Below, piece after piece: positions 21,143 through 31,384 of a DNA stretch of 64,000 nucleotides. Both the position numbers and the translations under genes were made by a program. Origin of the DNA: Porites lobata (lineage: Eukaryota > Cnidaria > Anthozoa > Scleractinia > Poritidae). The stretch spans positions 1,590,001-1,654,000 of the forward strand of contig CALNXK010000126.1 of NCBI GenBank assembly GCA_942486035.1, written 5' to 3'. Within the stretch, counting starts at the first letter, position 1, and each line of letters starts with the position of its first letter. A model generated the notes under the pieces. That model ran no database searches. It saw only the letters and a list, made by a program, of their open reading frames with translations, and was not told where the DNA came from.

Positions 21143-21221
21143 GTTGTAAAATATCAATAATAACTAGTCAGAGATTTACATTTTTCCAGTATTGTAACCA
21201 TGCCTCATAAAAATAGTGTCT

Positions 21222-22465
21222 TCAATCTCTCCTGCTTCTTTTACAGTCCTTACAAAAATATTTATCTTTCGGTATTATGGTTATGCCACTGCAGGCCTGA
21301 TGAATCCATCTTTTACATATTCCATCACATTTAAGCCAGGGAATTGGAAATGTAACACCAGTTGTGTTTATGATGCACTTGTCATTAAGATCACGAGCAT
21401 CTGCTGCTGGCATTAAGCTAGTGAACAATAGTATCTCCTTGTTTGTCCCGCCACAAATAAGGAAAGCAGAATTACTGAGTTTAATCAATGATAGTTTATT
21501 TCAGGGTTAGGCAGCTGAACCCTTCCAATTATGAAAAGAGTGTTACTTGTTGACCCAAAAGGTCCGGTCTGGTAAGCACGAGCCAGTAATTTTCCACCAT
21601 TAGTTGAAGCAAGACTAGACCAGTTCTTTCTTTTTAAGTCAAGAATATACAATTCACCATCTTTGCATGTCTGCTGCTTGAACACACCATTGTCTCTTTG
21701 CTCCATTACTACCCCACCAAACAACACAGCATAATGGTCAGACACCATAGTGGGTGAATGACCAGTCCTTGCAGATGGAATGGCTCCAGTTTGTTTATTT
21801 ATTTGACTACGGCCCAAAACTCTAGCTTCTAATCCAGCAAAAATAGTTGCATCTACACTGAATGAAGGACTTTTTTAAATTTTTCATTGCTTGCATTAGT
21901 GCACTTTCTCCCAGTTCAAATCCTTTTTGGCTCCCCAGTTTTTGATACCTTGAGTTCAACAAGTTCTGAAGTGCAGTTAATAGTTTTTGTGTTAAGACCC
22001 CCCCACATAAAAATAAAATATTCCTCATTATTCGGATTCTCATTGTGTTTGTCTAAGAAATTTACCATTGTGCTCCCTTGTAAAGGATATAGTAGAGTCG
22101 ATCCCCTTATTTTCTCGGCAGTAATCACCACACAGCTCTTCATTTCAACATCATCCTTGGAAACAGAGCATTGTAGGATAGTGAGAGCATTTCCAAGTTC
22201 CCATGTAGATGGCTCAGTGTGTGGGGCTCCACTGAACAACGCAATGCCCACGGACTTCTCCCGCTCATCCTGTCCCTCCACTATTGAAGTTGTCTCCCAT
22301 AAAACGCACGAACAGTGCCCTTCTGGGACAAATAACTGCTCTTGCCTATAGTTCAAAATGTGTTTCTTCCTGGAAACTTTTTGATTATCAGACGTACTCG
22401 TGCAGCGGTATAAATTCAAAGTCCTCTATATCAATACGCAAAGAACTGATATCGGCGTCCACCAT
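21222..22465 (-). pseudogene. RAG2-like gene (Kelch propeller plus PHD-type finger)
   Basis: ATG at 22465 (MVDADISSLRIDIEDFEF) lies 111 bp inside the right end of the RAG-like element. Kelch-type repeats follow, with EEYFIFMWGGLN, then SARTGHSPTMVSDHYAVLFG with GELYILDLKRKNWSSL, and NSAFLICGGTNKE. The C-terminus (WLKCDGICKRWIHQACSGI, KYFCKDC) is a PHD-type zinc finger, as in vertebrate RAG2. Total length would be about 410 residues, shorter than vertebrate RAG2 (about 527) because there is no acidic hinge. Four frameshifts are apparent (near 22385, 21935, 21857 and 21489), the second and third beside A-runs. RAG2L is the cofactor that stimulates RAG1L cleavage and transposition. Convergent with RAG1L. 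Confidence 0.82.
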
Positions 22466-22560
22466 TTTGGAAATGCGAACCAAACTACACGTGCGCATTT
22501 GTTTGGCCGAGCGAAAAAAGTCCTGGATCTAGCAGTCCGAAATTTTATAAAGATCGTGGG

Positions 22561-22576
22561 CGGAAATTTTATAGTG
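22561..22576 (-). repeat. Right terminal inverted repeat of the RAG-like element
   Basis: Read inward the end is CACTATAAAATTTCCG, partner of 8805-8820. It is followed by the 5-bp duplication GCTAG. Confidence 0.7.
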
Positions 22577-22581
22577 GCTAG
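22577..22581 (+). repeat. 5-bp target-site duplication of the RAG-like element, right
   Basis: GCTAG is the partner of 8800-8804. Confidence 0.85.
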
Positions 22582-22946
22582 CTATTTCTTGCAACCGCAC
22601 GAGTAGATTATAATTTACACAAATTACACTTTTTACAACTGTTGTAAACTACTCAGTGTACATGAATGTAATTCATACCTTTATGTGTGTAAGCATTATG
22701 ACTTTCGTTTCTTTTCTAGTGTATTCATTTTAGGTTACGTTATGGTGCAATAACAAACCACTGGATTAATTGCATTGCAATTGGGCATTTGATTTTCGTC
22801 GGGGAATTTGCAGTGTTATGATTAACAGAAAAGGAAACTTACAAATTCAGTACTATTCTACATATGCCATTATTTTTTTTGACCCAGCCAGCCAGACTGT
22901 GATTATATTGCATAGAATAAAACTTTTGTTTGCTTTTTCGTTTTAG

Positions 22947-23876
22947 TGTCAAAAGGAACATGGTGTGGACAGAAAAGTATGATATACTGTTATGCAGAGA
23001 AATTATAACTGACCCATTTACCGATATAAAAAAGTGAACCACTCAGAGGAGTGCTAAGTGGGCAGCAATTGCTGAAGCCCTTGTTGCTGTAAAGGATATC
23101 GATGTCCCATTTAGAGTAGACAAAAGGGCGGTAAGAGACAGGTAGGATCACACATTATTTAAAAGAAATTACCTCTATATCATGCCCAAAAGTGAACAAA
23201 ACAAAAAACGAAAACGCAATTAATATAATGGAATGTACTTAACTTTAAATGCCCTAGGTGTGCCACACAAACCACTTTGCAAAGATAGATTGTTCTAGCT
23301 TACCTGTGAGGGGAATTTTTTGTGAAACTGAAAAAATCCTTTACTTCTTGTTACAGATATAACCTCCTTGCAGAAAGGACGAGAATGAAAATAAAAAATG
23401 AAGAAAAGGCAAGTGGCATTTCGCCCACAAGATCAGAAGTAGAAGAGGCACTTGAATATCTCATTGAGAAAGAGGATGCTTGTGACGAAATCCACCAAAA
23501 CAACATGAATAGGAAAGATGACATGGCAGAGAGGGAAAAGGCAAAAGAGGTAAGGAAGCTGGCCATGGAGAGTCTGGGGACCACAAAGAGAAGGAAAGAG
23601 GATGAAAAAGAAAATTCTGTGGACTGCAAACAACCCAAAAGAAAACGCTCTGCTGTAAGTGAGACCGTGGCCTACCTGCTGGAAAAGAGCGAAAAAGAAA
23701 GACAGGGGAGGGCAGAAGAGATTGAGCTAAGGAAGGCTCAGTTGGAGCTTGAACAAAAAAAAAAACACAATGATGTTTTGCAAGTGTTGCAACAGCAACA
23801 ACAGCAGGCTGAACTTTTCTTGAAACTTTTCGAGAAACTAGAAAAAAGTATTTTTTTTCTCTTTCTGAGCCGATGA
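22947..23876 (+). pseudogene. Harbinger-associated Myb/SANT-like protein, exons 2 and 3
   Basis: Exon 2 (22947-23141) opens with VKRNMVWTEKYDILLCREI and ends FRVDKRAVRDR; exon 3 (23357-23876) continues YNLLAERTRMKIKNEEKASG, then a long charged, Gln-rich coiled coil. This is the Myb/SANT-like DNA-binding protein that PIF/Harbinger elements encode next to the transposase; in the family it carries the transposase to the element ends and the nucleus. An in-frame TGA after TDIKK (23035-23037, before TTQRSAKW) breaks exon 2, so the copy is a pseudogene. Exon 1 is at 8460-8503, on the other side of the RAG-like element. The gene converges with the Harbinger transposase at 25183-24294. Confidence 0.78.
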
Positions 23877-24293
23877 AGAACTTGTCATTTAATTCTTCCT
23901 AACAACCATGAAAAACAAAATATTCTATGGTTATGTCAGTGCAATCTAGTTGTTGTCTTGTTGTGAGATATTTTTATGCCTGTGATAAATTCTTTTGGAT
24001 GGCAATGAAATTATATTAATTATTGTGCTTGAGTGAACTGCCTATGGTATTTCCTGAAAGCTTATTTGATAAAAACTTATCGTGTTCAGATATATGGCAA
24101 AAAAGACACTAACACGATTAGGCCAGGTTAGCTAGAATAACCTCATATTCAATAATGTTAACGTTGTTAATGATGGTCTAATAAAATTCTTTCTACTTTT
24201 TTTATTACAAAAAAGACCAAGGAAATGAATCAAAGTTTCTTTCTTATTGATGTCTTTTAGACCTTACTCAGTCTATGTAGTAGTCTTCCATAG

Positions 24294-25183
24294 TTAGCGT
24301 AAGTAGTCTTCCAAAACTGGTGGCTGAACATCAAAATATTCAGCTGTTAGGTTACCATATAAGCATGTCAGACAGTTCCGTAATATGGCACCTACAATGT
24401 ACATTTCTCCTACAGAACTCAAACCAATCTTTAAGTTTTTCTAGAAGTCAAGAAATTTAAAATCATTTATGACGTCCCCAAAAATTAACTCCACTGACAT
24501 TCGCACTTTACTCATTGACTTGTTGAACAACTCCATTTGTTGAGTGAGCCTTGCTGTGTTTCTGAATGGGGCTTGCAAATGTATCCTTAATGGATATGCT
24601 GGATCACCATATATGCAGAGGGGTACGCCCATTGGTGAAATTGCATACATGTTTAAATCACGCAGAAAACCTGACTCTGCCAATATAGCTGCATCATGCA
24701 TCTTCCCCTCTGAAAAGAAAAAAATCATGCAATGATGAATATATGTCACACAGGTCACATGTTCTAAAACATAAGACATGATAATCATAGTTGCCTTCAA
24801 AGGACCCTAATGGGCTACGTTCTCTGAGGGTACATGTACACTCGATCATGACAGCTGGTCAATTTTTTCTTCATCTATTGTTATCTTTCAGTTAACTTCA
24901 AGACTTTATGCTTCCCAAGCAATGCCTTTCTATTTTGTTAAAAACTCTTTTGTTAAAAATCTTTGCCAACAGTTAATTTAAAAAATATTAAAATCACTGG
25001 TGTTTACAAAGGGGAGTGATGTAGCAACATTAGTTAGCTGAGGTATGTAGTAGAAATTCACTCCTACCTACTGGGCAAAAAAGATTGGCAATGATTCCAT
25101 TTGGCAGACTCACAGACTGGAACTTAACGGCATGCACCCTTTTATGTCCATTATAAACTAGCCTTTGGTATTTTCCTGGACGA
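24294..25183 (-). pseudogene. PIF/Harbinger DDE transposase remnant (two exons)
   Basis: Exon at 25183-25068 reads RPGKYQRLVYNGHKRVHAVK and FQSVSLPNGIIANLF. After a GT..AG intron, the exon at 24709-24294 continues EGKMHDAAILAESGFL, CIYGDPAYPLR (a catalytic Asp) and MSKVRMSVELIFGDVI (the catalytic Glu), ending PPVLEDYLR. Known family members read the same around these residues. One base seems to be missing before the donor (LFAQ for LFGPV) and an in-frame TAG interrupts FKFLDF-KNLK, so it is dead. The upstream exons with the first Asp are not seen and the element looks truncated near 25183. It converges with the Myb-like gene; no Harbinger inverted repeats were identified. Confidence 0.8.
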
Positions 25184-25217
25184 CTGACTGCACGCAACAA
25201 TTATCAAGAGCAGTGCC

Positions 25218-25237
25218 AGCGCGGTGAAGGTTAGGGT
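25218..25237 (+). repeat. Short telomere-like TTAGGG run
   Basis: About three GGTTAGGGTTAGGG units lie in the intron or flank of the Harbinger remnant. It is an interstitial run only. Confidence 0.6.
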
Positions 25238-25688
25238 TAGGGTTATAGATAAGATCATTAACGAGTTGACTTGAAAAGAAAATTCGGTGTTTTGCCACTC
25301 AAATAACAAGGGTAGTTGTCTGAAATAAGGTGCAATATTTAAATGTTTCTTTTTTCGTTTCTTTGTTTTGCTTTTTTTGTTTTCAGAGGTGAAGAATTGT
25401 TTTTGCTGTTTTTTATTTTTAACAAGCTGTCCGTTGGTGGGATTCATGCACTAGGGGAGTTATATTAGAGTGTACCGTTGACCAGTGGCCAAGGTCGGTG
25501 GGCCAAGAAGGAAAAGTATACCAACGTATAAAAGTAAAAAACCACTAAAATGACCAATGTATTCATTTTTCAATATACCTATAGTTTAAAGAGACCTACA
25601 CCTGATTTCAAGGAACGTGAATGTTGTTTATCGTAAAATCATGAGCCCTGGCCGACCCTGGGTGGCCTCAGGGTGATAGTAAGATACC

Positions 25689-26122
25689 ATCACACTATCA
25701 CAGGTAGCCCAAGCTCGAAATACGAGCATCGGCATTGTGGCGTAAAAATTCGAAATAAGACGGAAATAGAAGGAGTTAAATGAGAAAAAAAGACTATCGT
25801 TTCGGTAACCTATGAGGGGCCAATTTATGGCCGTTTCTTGATGTAATGTAAACGGTTTTCTCCGTATAATATATCAGAGAAGAAAACCACTTACATTACT
25901 ACCAATAAAATAGCCATAAATCGGCCGTGGACCACACAGGAGAGAAATAACACACATTTTAAGTAAGGTCAGTTATTTTTTGGATAGAAATCCTTTTATT
26001 TTCGTACGTTACAGAAACTTACAAATCGTTATATTTCCGTTGTATTTCGAATGTTACCCAACAATGCCAATGCTCATATTTCGAGCTTGAGCTACCTGCA
26101 ATTTAATGCGAGTGATTGTGAT
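25689..26122. repeat. Foldback MITE, about 434 bp
   Basis: The outer arms (from ATCACACTATCAC with CAAGCTCGAAATACGAGCAT inside) are inverted at the right end (ATGCTCATATTTCGAGCTTG, then GTGAT). A second inner inverted pair (about 25815-25865 and 25880-25925, GGCCAATTTATGGCC type) makes the whole unit a long imperfect hairpin. There is no coding capacity. Confidence 0.65.
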
Positions 26123-26550
26123 ATGAAGAATTATGCATAACACAGAGGTTTATAATCAGGCGTTTAGTTAATAGAGAAATTTATAGCAACGTTTATGGCA
26201 AACGACAAGCGTTAATTTGTATCTTGTGGGCTCTCCCTTTTATTGTGGTTTACTGTACATAACTTATTCAATTGCAAAAAAGGTAGTCGTTTCACACCAG
26301 TTTTATCCATAATCCGTGTTGATTTAAGCTGTTCTACCAGGTCATCGCAGCAGAGATTCCATGAGATAGCGCATGCGCATAGCTGGTCAATTTTGTGCTT
26401 GCGTCGCCATTTTGGCAAGGCTGGTCTGTTAGCCCATCACAATCCGGTGTCTATCTTCACCATCGTAAAGTTATATTTCTTATTTATCATACATCGGCAA
26501 TCTTTGCGAAGCAAAGTTTATAACTGCCGTGTTTTTTTCATTCACTAAAA

Positions 26551-27720
26551 ATGCCTACGCCGGGTTCCGGCGTACTTGATGAAATCCTTGATGTGACCAA
26601 GGAGTCACTGACCGAGTCAAATTCGCCGAATTTGACAAACAAAGGAACTACGCTTACAGGATCGTCTCGATCTCCAAAACAACAATCCACATCTGCCGCA
26701 AACACGAGTCAGGCTGCTGACTCTGCTGAAGGCGAGGGAGAAGCTAGGCTTCTCCACAAACTCGACCTATTGACAAGCCTCGTGCAAGACATGGTGCCCG
26801 TTGTCAAAACTTTACAAGAGTCTCACGATGCCTGGCTATTGCAAGATGTGGATGATGTCGACGCTCCTTCGTTGGCTGAAAGCGAGAATGAGGAAGGGCC
26901 TCCGCCAAAGCGACCCAGAATCACGCCACAACCGGACGAACAACCCCGTTCCAAAACGACAGATACTACTGGCAAAGTGGATTCACTTGTCACCGAAGTG
27001 ACCGAGGACGAAGTCACGGGGCCAGCGATTTCGGAAAAAATCGCAAACGTTCTTAACAACATCCTCGCCAGTGGTCTTAATGATCAAGCCACTAAGCGGC
27101 GAAAAGAGAACATTCATAGGCCCACAAACAGCACATTACTTGCCCAAACTCGTGTCAATTCCGAGATTTGGGACATCGCTAAAAAGCCAACACGAAGCAT
27201 GGATGCTAGACTTCAAGCTTTGCAAGACACCCTGATTAAAGGGCTTATTCCTCTTGCAGACATGACAGGAAAAGTGGGTGAATCTTTGGATTCAGGCGCT
27301 GCAATGCCAACCAAAGAGACCCTATGGGAAGCTCTATCAATTCCCTTCTTCTTGTAGCGGCGGCTAACCACAGCTTGAATATTTGCCGCCGTGACTTGTT
27401 CAAAACAGATTTAGATGACAGCTACAAGGCCTTGTGTAATAACAAGCACCCAATTGGAAGTGAACTGTTTGGTGACGACCTAGCCGAACGGCTGAAAACA
27501 GTTACCGAGAGTAACAAAGCAGCCAAACAGCTTACAAGATCCAACAAGCCAAGTTCTCAAGTATAAAGGGCCATCACGGTCTTTTTTGGGCCAAGGGGGG
27601 CGCAACCAGCGCCCCTTCAACCAGTACAGCAACCATGGCAGAGGCTATCAGAGGAGCAATCACCCCTCATACAGGAAGGAACCTCGCAAAACCGAGACGA
27701 AAACAATGAAACAGACTGTG
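26551..27720 (+). pseudogene. DIRS gag-like protein
   Basis: ATG at 26551 begins MPTPGSGVLDEILDVTKESL. The protein is acidic, Ser/Thr-rich and low in complexity (ESENEEGPPPKRPRITP), then alpha-helical, and the third section is a basic Gly/Arg/Asn-rich tail (GPSRSFLGQGGRNQRPFNQY) suited to binding nucleic acid. Frameshifts near 27335 and 27545 split it. The tail frame overlaps the beginning of the RT frame. It is assigned as gag only by position and composition. Confidence 0.65.
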
Positions 27721-27728
27721 AAACAGTC

Positions 27729-29611
27729 ATGACTCAACCTAAGGTAAGCTCTGTACCCACCCTTATTACTGGTGGAAGAATTAAGAATTTTCTGGCCAAG
27801 TGGCAAGAAATTACCTCTGACAGAACTATTCTGTCCATCGTACAGGGCTACAAACTTGAGTTTTATGACATACAGCCTGTTCAACTAGGTAGAGTTAGAC
27901 CTACCATTCTGTATACTGAGGCAGCAGTGGCCTTAGATCAGCAGATTCAAAATTTTTTGTCTAGGGGTATCATTGTTGAGTCCCAACATGAATCCACCGA
28001 ATTCATATCCCCCGTTTTTCTCCGAGCTAAGAAAAATGGGAGTTTCAGAATGATTCTGAATTTGAAAGAATTCAATCGCTTTATTGCTTACCATCATTTT
28101 AAGATGGATAATATTGAAACCTGTGTTCACTTGATGAAACCTGGGTGTTTTATGGCATCTATTGATCTTTCAGATGCTTATTTTTCTGTACCTGTTGACC
28201 GGTCACATCAAAAATATCTTAAGTTTTTATGGAAAGGAAAGCTTTATCAGTTTACTTGCCTTGCGCAGGGCCTTGCCTGTGCTCCCAGAGTGTTCACCAA
28301 ATTACTCAAACCTGTGTATGCATACCTCCGACTCAAAGGACATGTTTCTAGTGGGTATTTAGACGACTCCTTTTTAGAAGGAGACACTAGTGTGGCCTGC
28401 TCATCCAATGTCCAGGATACCTTAACCCTTTTAGGGGACTTGGGTTTCTGCCCTAATTTGGCTAAATCAGTTGTCCAACCTACACAGATCCTTGAACATC
28501 TGGGTTTTATTTTAAATTCCTTAGACATGTCTGTTAGCATAACAGATCACAATTTTGGCAAGCTACTTGCCTCAGCACATCAGGTATTGCAATCTACATC
28601 TGTTCCTGTTAGACTGGTTGCTCGTTTAGTGGGCATTATGGTATCTTTTTCCCTGGTGTAGAGTATGCTAGACTTTTTTACAGACAACTTGAGATTGAAA
28701 AATCAACTGCTCTAAAAAATTCCAACTGGAATTTTGAAAGTCCTATGATGTTGTCTGAAACAGCAAAAAATGACATAGTCTGGTGGATGAACCATGCCAA
28801 AACATGCAAAAGGAAGATTAGTCATGGGAAAATCACAAGAGAACTCAAAACAGATGCCTCTACCCAAGGGTGGGGAGCCTTTTCAGATGGGATTTCCACA
28901 GGTGGCAGGTGGTCCCCGGAAGAAGCTCAACTGCATATTAATGCCCTAGAGCTCCTCGCTGTTTTTTGGGGCCTCAAGGCTTTATGCCCTTCAGAACATC
29001 ACTGCCACATTAAAGTTCTGTCTGATAATACCACCACTGTATCATATCTGAGGAACATGGGGGGATCCCATTCTACCCCTTGTAATGATATCTCCAGAGA
29101 CATATGGCTTTGGTGCAAGGACAGAGATATCTGGATCACACCTGCACATATCCCTGGGGTCGAGAATATCGAAGCAGACTCTGCTTCCCGGGTTTTTAAT
29201 GACAAAACAGAATGGAAACTGGACCAACCAGTGGTGTCAGAAATTTTTTCCTTATTTGGCAAACCTGACCTTGATTTATTCGCATCCAGACTTAACCATC
29301 AACTGTCTCGTTATGTTTCATGGATCCCTGATCCTAATGCTGTTGGAGTAGATGCTTTTACATTAGACTGGGGAACACAATATAACTATGTTTTTCCTCC
29401 CTTCAGTTTAATTTCACAAGTTCTACAAAAGGTGGAGGAGGATCAAGCAGAAGCAATCATGATAGCCCCTCATTGGCCAACACAGTCCTGGTTTCCCAAA
29501 TTAACAAGACTTCTGGTGCAGACCCCAGTGCTACTCCCCAATCGTCCCAACATCGTACACCTCCCCTTCAACCCAGGGAAAGAACACCCATTGGGGCAAA
29601 ACTGCTGCTGA
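27729..29611 (+). pseudogene. DIRS reverse transcriptase-RNase H with a C-terminal methylase-like domain
   Basis: The RT section shows FRMILNLKEFNRFI, ASIDLSDAYFSVPV, FTCLAQGLACAPRVF and the YLDD active site (SSGYLDDSF). A frameshift near 28645 separates it from RNase H (LKTDASTQGWGAFSDG, NALELLAVFWGLK, LSDNTTTVSYL, PGVENIEADSASR). After RNase H comes DLDLFASRLNHQLSRYVSW and YVFPPFSLISQVL. This is the place where DIRS elements have their Dam-like methylase domain; the FPPFS motif may stand for the NPPY motif, which is an inference. The stop is 4 bp before the recombinase gene. Confidence 0.85.
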
Positions 29612-29615
29612 TGGC

Positions 29616-30602
29616 ATGTCACTTATCAGGGAAAGTCTCCAAAATAAAGGCATTTCAGCGAGGGCTCAAGAGCTCATTCTGCAGTCCTGGAGGGAAGGAA
29701 CCCAGAAACAGTACCGAACATACTTACAGCGGTGGACCACATTCAGCAGTGGACGGAATACTGATCCCATTCAACCAGCTATATCAGAAGTCATAGATTT
29801 CTTAACTGAACTGTTTGATAGTGGACTCGGCTACAGTAGCCTGAATACTGCTCGTTGTGCTCTATCATCTGTTACCCACCTAGATGATAACAAAACTGTG
29901 GGTTCTCACCCATTAGTTAACCGTTTTTTGAAGGCTGTATTTAACAATAGGCCTAGTATACCTAGATACCAGTCGGTCTGGGATCCCACAAGCGTTTTGA
30001 CATACCTTCAAACATTTCCACCGCTGGAAAGCATAAGCCTTAAAGAGCTTACCCATAAGCTAGTTATGTTAATAGCACTGGTTACAGGTCAGCGATGTCA
30101 GTCTTTCCATCTTATGGATATTACTAGTATGCAGAAAAATACTGACCACTATAAATTTATTATTAAGGATATTGTTAAGCAGTCAGCTCCAGGCAGGAAT
30201 CTACCAGAGCTTATCCTCCCTGCCTTCCCAGCAGATGGCAGGGTTTGCGTTTACTCAGTTCTCTCAGAATACATTAAGTGTACTGCACCCCTTAGAGGTG
30301 GAGAAACCAGACTCTTTATTAGTTTTGTTAAACCCTACCAGGCCGTGTCTAGGGACACTATTTCACGTTGGATTAAGAATGTTATGATCAAGGCTGGTAT
30401 TGATGTGGAAGTGTTCAAACCCCATAGTACCAGAGCTGCTTCTACCAGCAAAGCAAATGCATGCCAGGTGCCTATAGATGTGATTCTTAAGGCAGCGTCT
30501 TGGAAAGGAGATTGCACTTTCCGTAAGTTTTACAACAAACCTATTGAAGATAATGTTTCTCGTTTTGGCCAAGCTGTTCTTGGTACCAGCATTAATGTAT
30601 AA
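29616..30602 (+). CDS. DIRS tyrosine recombinase
   Basis: An uninterrupted frame of 328 codons. The N-terminal half is a SAM-like core-binding domain (WREGTQKQYRTYLQRW). The catalytic half contains the first Arg in LVTGQRCQSFHLMDI, the HxxR box in FKPHSTRAASTSKA, a Trp in KAASWKGDCTF and the nucleophile Tyr in RKFYNKP. Such enzymes integrate the circular DNA intermediate of DIRS/Ngaro elements without making a target duplication, replacing the DDE integrase of LTR retrotransposons. It lies 4 bp downstream of the RT-RNase H frame. It is the only complete catalytic gene in this element, so it could still make protein if transcribed. Confidence 0.88.
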   Translation: MSLIRESLQNKGISARAQELILQSWREGTQKQYRTYLQRWTTFSSGRNTDPIQPAISEVIDFLTELFDSGLGYSSLNTARCALSSVTHLDDNKTVGSHPLVNRFLKAVFNNRPSIPRYQSVWDPTSVLTYLQTFPPLESISLKELTHKLVMLIALVTGQRCQSFHLMDITSMQKNTDHYKFIIKDIVKQSAPGRNLPELILPAFPADGRVCVYSVLSEYIKCTAPLRGGETRLFISFVKPYQAVSRDTISRWIKNVMIKAGIDVEVFKPHSTRAASTSKANACQVPIDVILKAASWKGDCTFRKFYNKPIEDNVSRFGQAVLGTSINV

Positions 30603-30745
30603 GCCTAGCTTTCTAGGTCTTGGTCTTTCTACTACAGTTAATAAACTAGGACACCAGTTGTGTTTTATAGGTGTTCCTTGTTTATTTTGTCTTCGTGTCC
30701 ATATGGCTTTGAAATCTCATGGAATCTCTGCTGCGATGACCTGGT

Positions 30746-31048
30746 AGAATTGTAAATTAAACGAGACTTACCTGTAAGGTGAAGTTTGATTGAGGTTCTA
30801 CCAGGTCATCACAGCAGCAGAGATTACATGAGATAGCGCATGCGCATAGCTGGTCAATATTAAAAGCACTGAGTGTCCGTATGTAATAAAAAGAAAGACC
30901 CAGTAGGCCCATAACAGGATATGGGCTGAGTATGAAACCAGGGAGGGTAACAACTGGGAGGGCATGTAATCTCTGCTGCTGTGATGACCTGGTAGAACCT
31001 CAATCAAACTTCACCTTACAGGTAAGTCTCGTTTAATTTACAATTCTT
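30746..31048. repeat. DIRS terminal foldback (inverted repeats of about 84 bp)
   Basis: 30746-30829 and 30965-31048 are exact or near-exact reverse complements (inner start TTACCTGTAAGGTGAAGTTT). The left arm repeats the 26332 terminal sequence in the same orientation, including GCGCATGCGCATAGCTGGTC. It may be a terminal structure of the DIRS element or an adjacent deletion derivative. Confidence 0.7.
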
Positions 31049-31222
31049 ATTTGCTTATTTTCTATTTTTAATTGAATCTGATGTTTCCCGTTTACTGTTA
31101 ACGAGACTCTAAATGTCTGTAATGACTAATAATAATGATAATAATAATATAGCAAGGAAATTGCATACCGGATATGCTTGGTGTGCACCACAAGTCAAAC
31201 TAACTATAAGTATTTCGACGTG

Positions 31223-31384
31223 GCCCCAGTTGTTTAAAAGGTGGATAGTGCTATGCGATGACCTATGGATAAATCTCTATTCAGTGGATAACGCAATTGG
31301 TTTCCATGATTACCTCTAGTACTTATCTGCTAGATAGAGATTTATTCGGTTGATAGTGCTATCCATCTTTAAAACATCCGGGGC
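31223..31384. repeat. Short TIR MITE, 162 bp
   Basis: It starts GCCCCAGTTGTTTAAAAGGT and ends in an imperfect reverse complement (GGATAGTGCTAT core on both sides). Possible 3-bp duplication GTG. A related copy lies at 36665-36770 in the opposite orientation. Confidence 0.55.

Larger units (their letters stand above)
8805..22576 (+). mobile_element. RAG-like (ProtoRAG-type) DNA transposon, 13,772 bp including a nested element
   Basis: The element starts with CACTATG and ends with the complement of CACTATA, between 5-bp direct repeats GCTAG. It encodes RAG1L on the plus strand (9265-21142) and RAG2L on the minus strand (22465-21222), converging with 79 bp between the stops. Taking out the nested 9,030 bp (element plus one target duplication) leaves about 4.7 kb, a size I would expect for a compact RAG transposon. 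Family knowledge: RAG1/RAG2-like transposons with convergent genes, 5-bp duplications and CACTATG-type ends were described from lancelets, with relatives in other deuterostomes and some protostomes. Both genes have several frameshifts here, so this copy should be immobile. It lies in the intron of a Harbinger Myb-like gene. Confidence 0.88.
26332..30749 (+). mobile_element. DIRS-like tyrosine-recombinase retrotransposon
   Basis: The order is gag-like, RT-RNase H with a following domain, then tyrosine recombinase. It is bounded by exact 36-bp inverted repeats beginning TTCTACCAGGTCATCGCAGC (26332-26367 and 30714-30749). There are no LTRs. To the right lies a foldback (30746-31048) that repeats the terminal sequence in both orientations, as expected for the inverted and internal complementary repeats of DIRS elements. 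The gag and RT frames have frameshifts but the recombinase is intact. Confidence 0.85.

Noticed and set aside
8805..22576. Vertebrate-type domesticated RAG locus
   Set aside because: Target duplication, terminal repeats, tail knuckle and decay indicate a transposon copy and not a functional immune locus.
25218..25237. Telomere
   Set aside because: Only about three TTAGGG units inside a transposon remnant.
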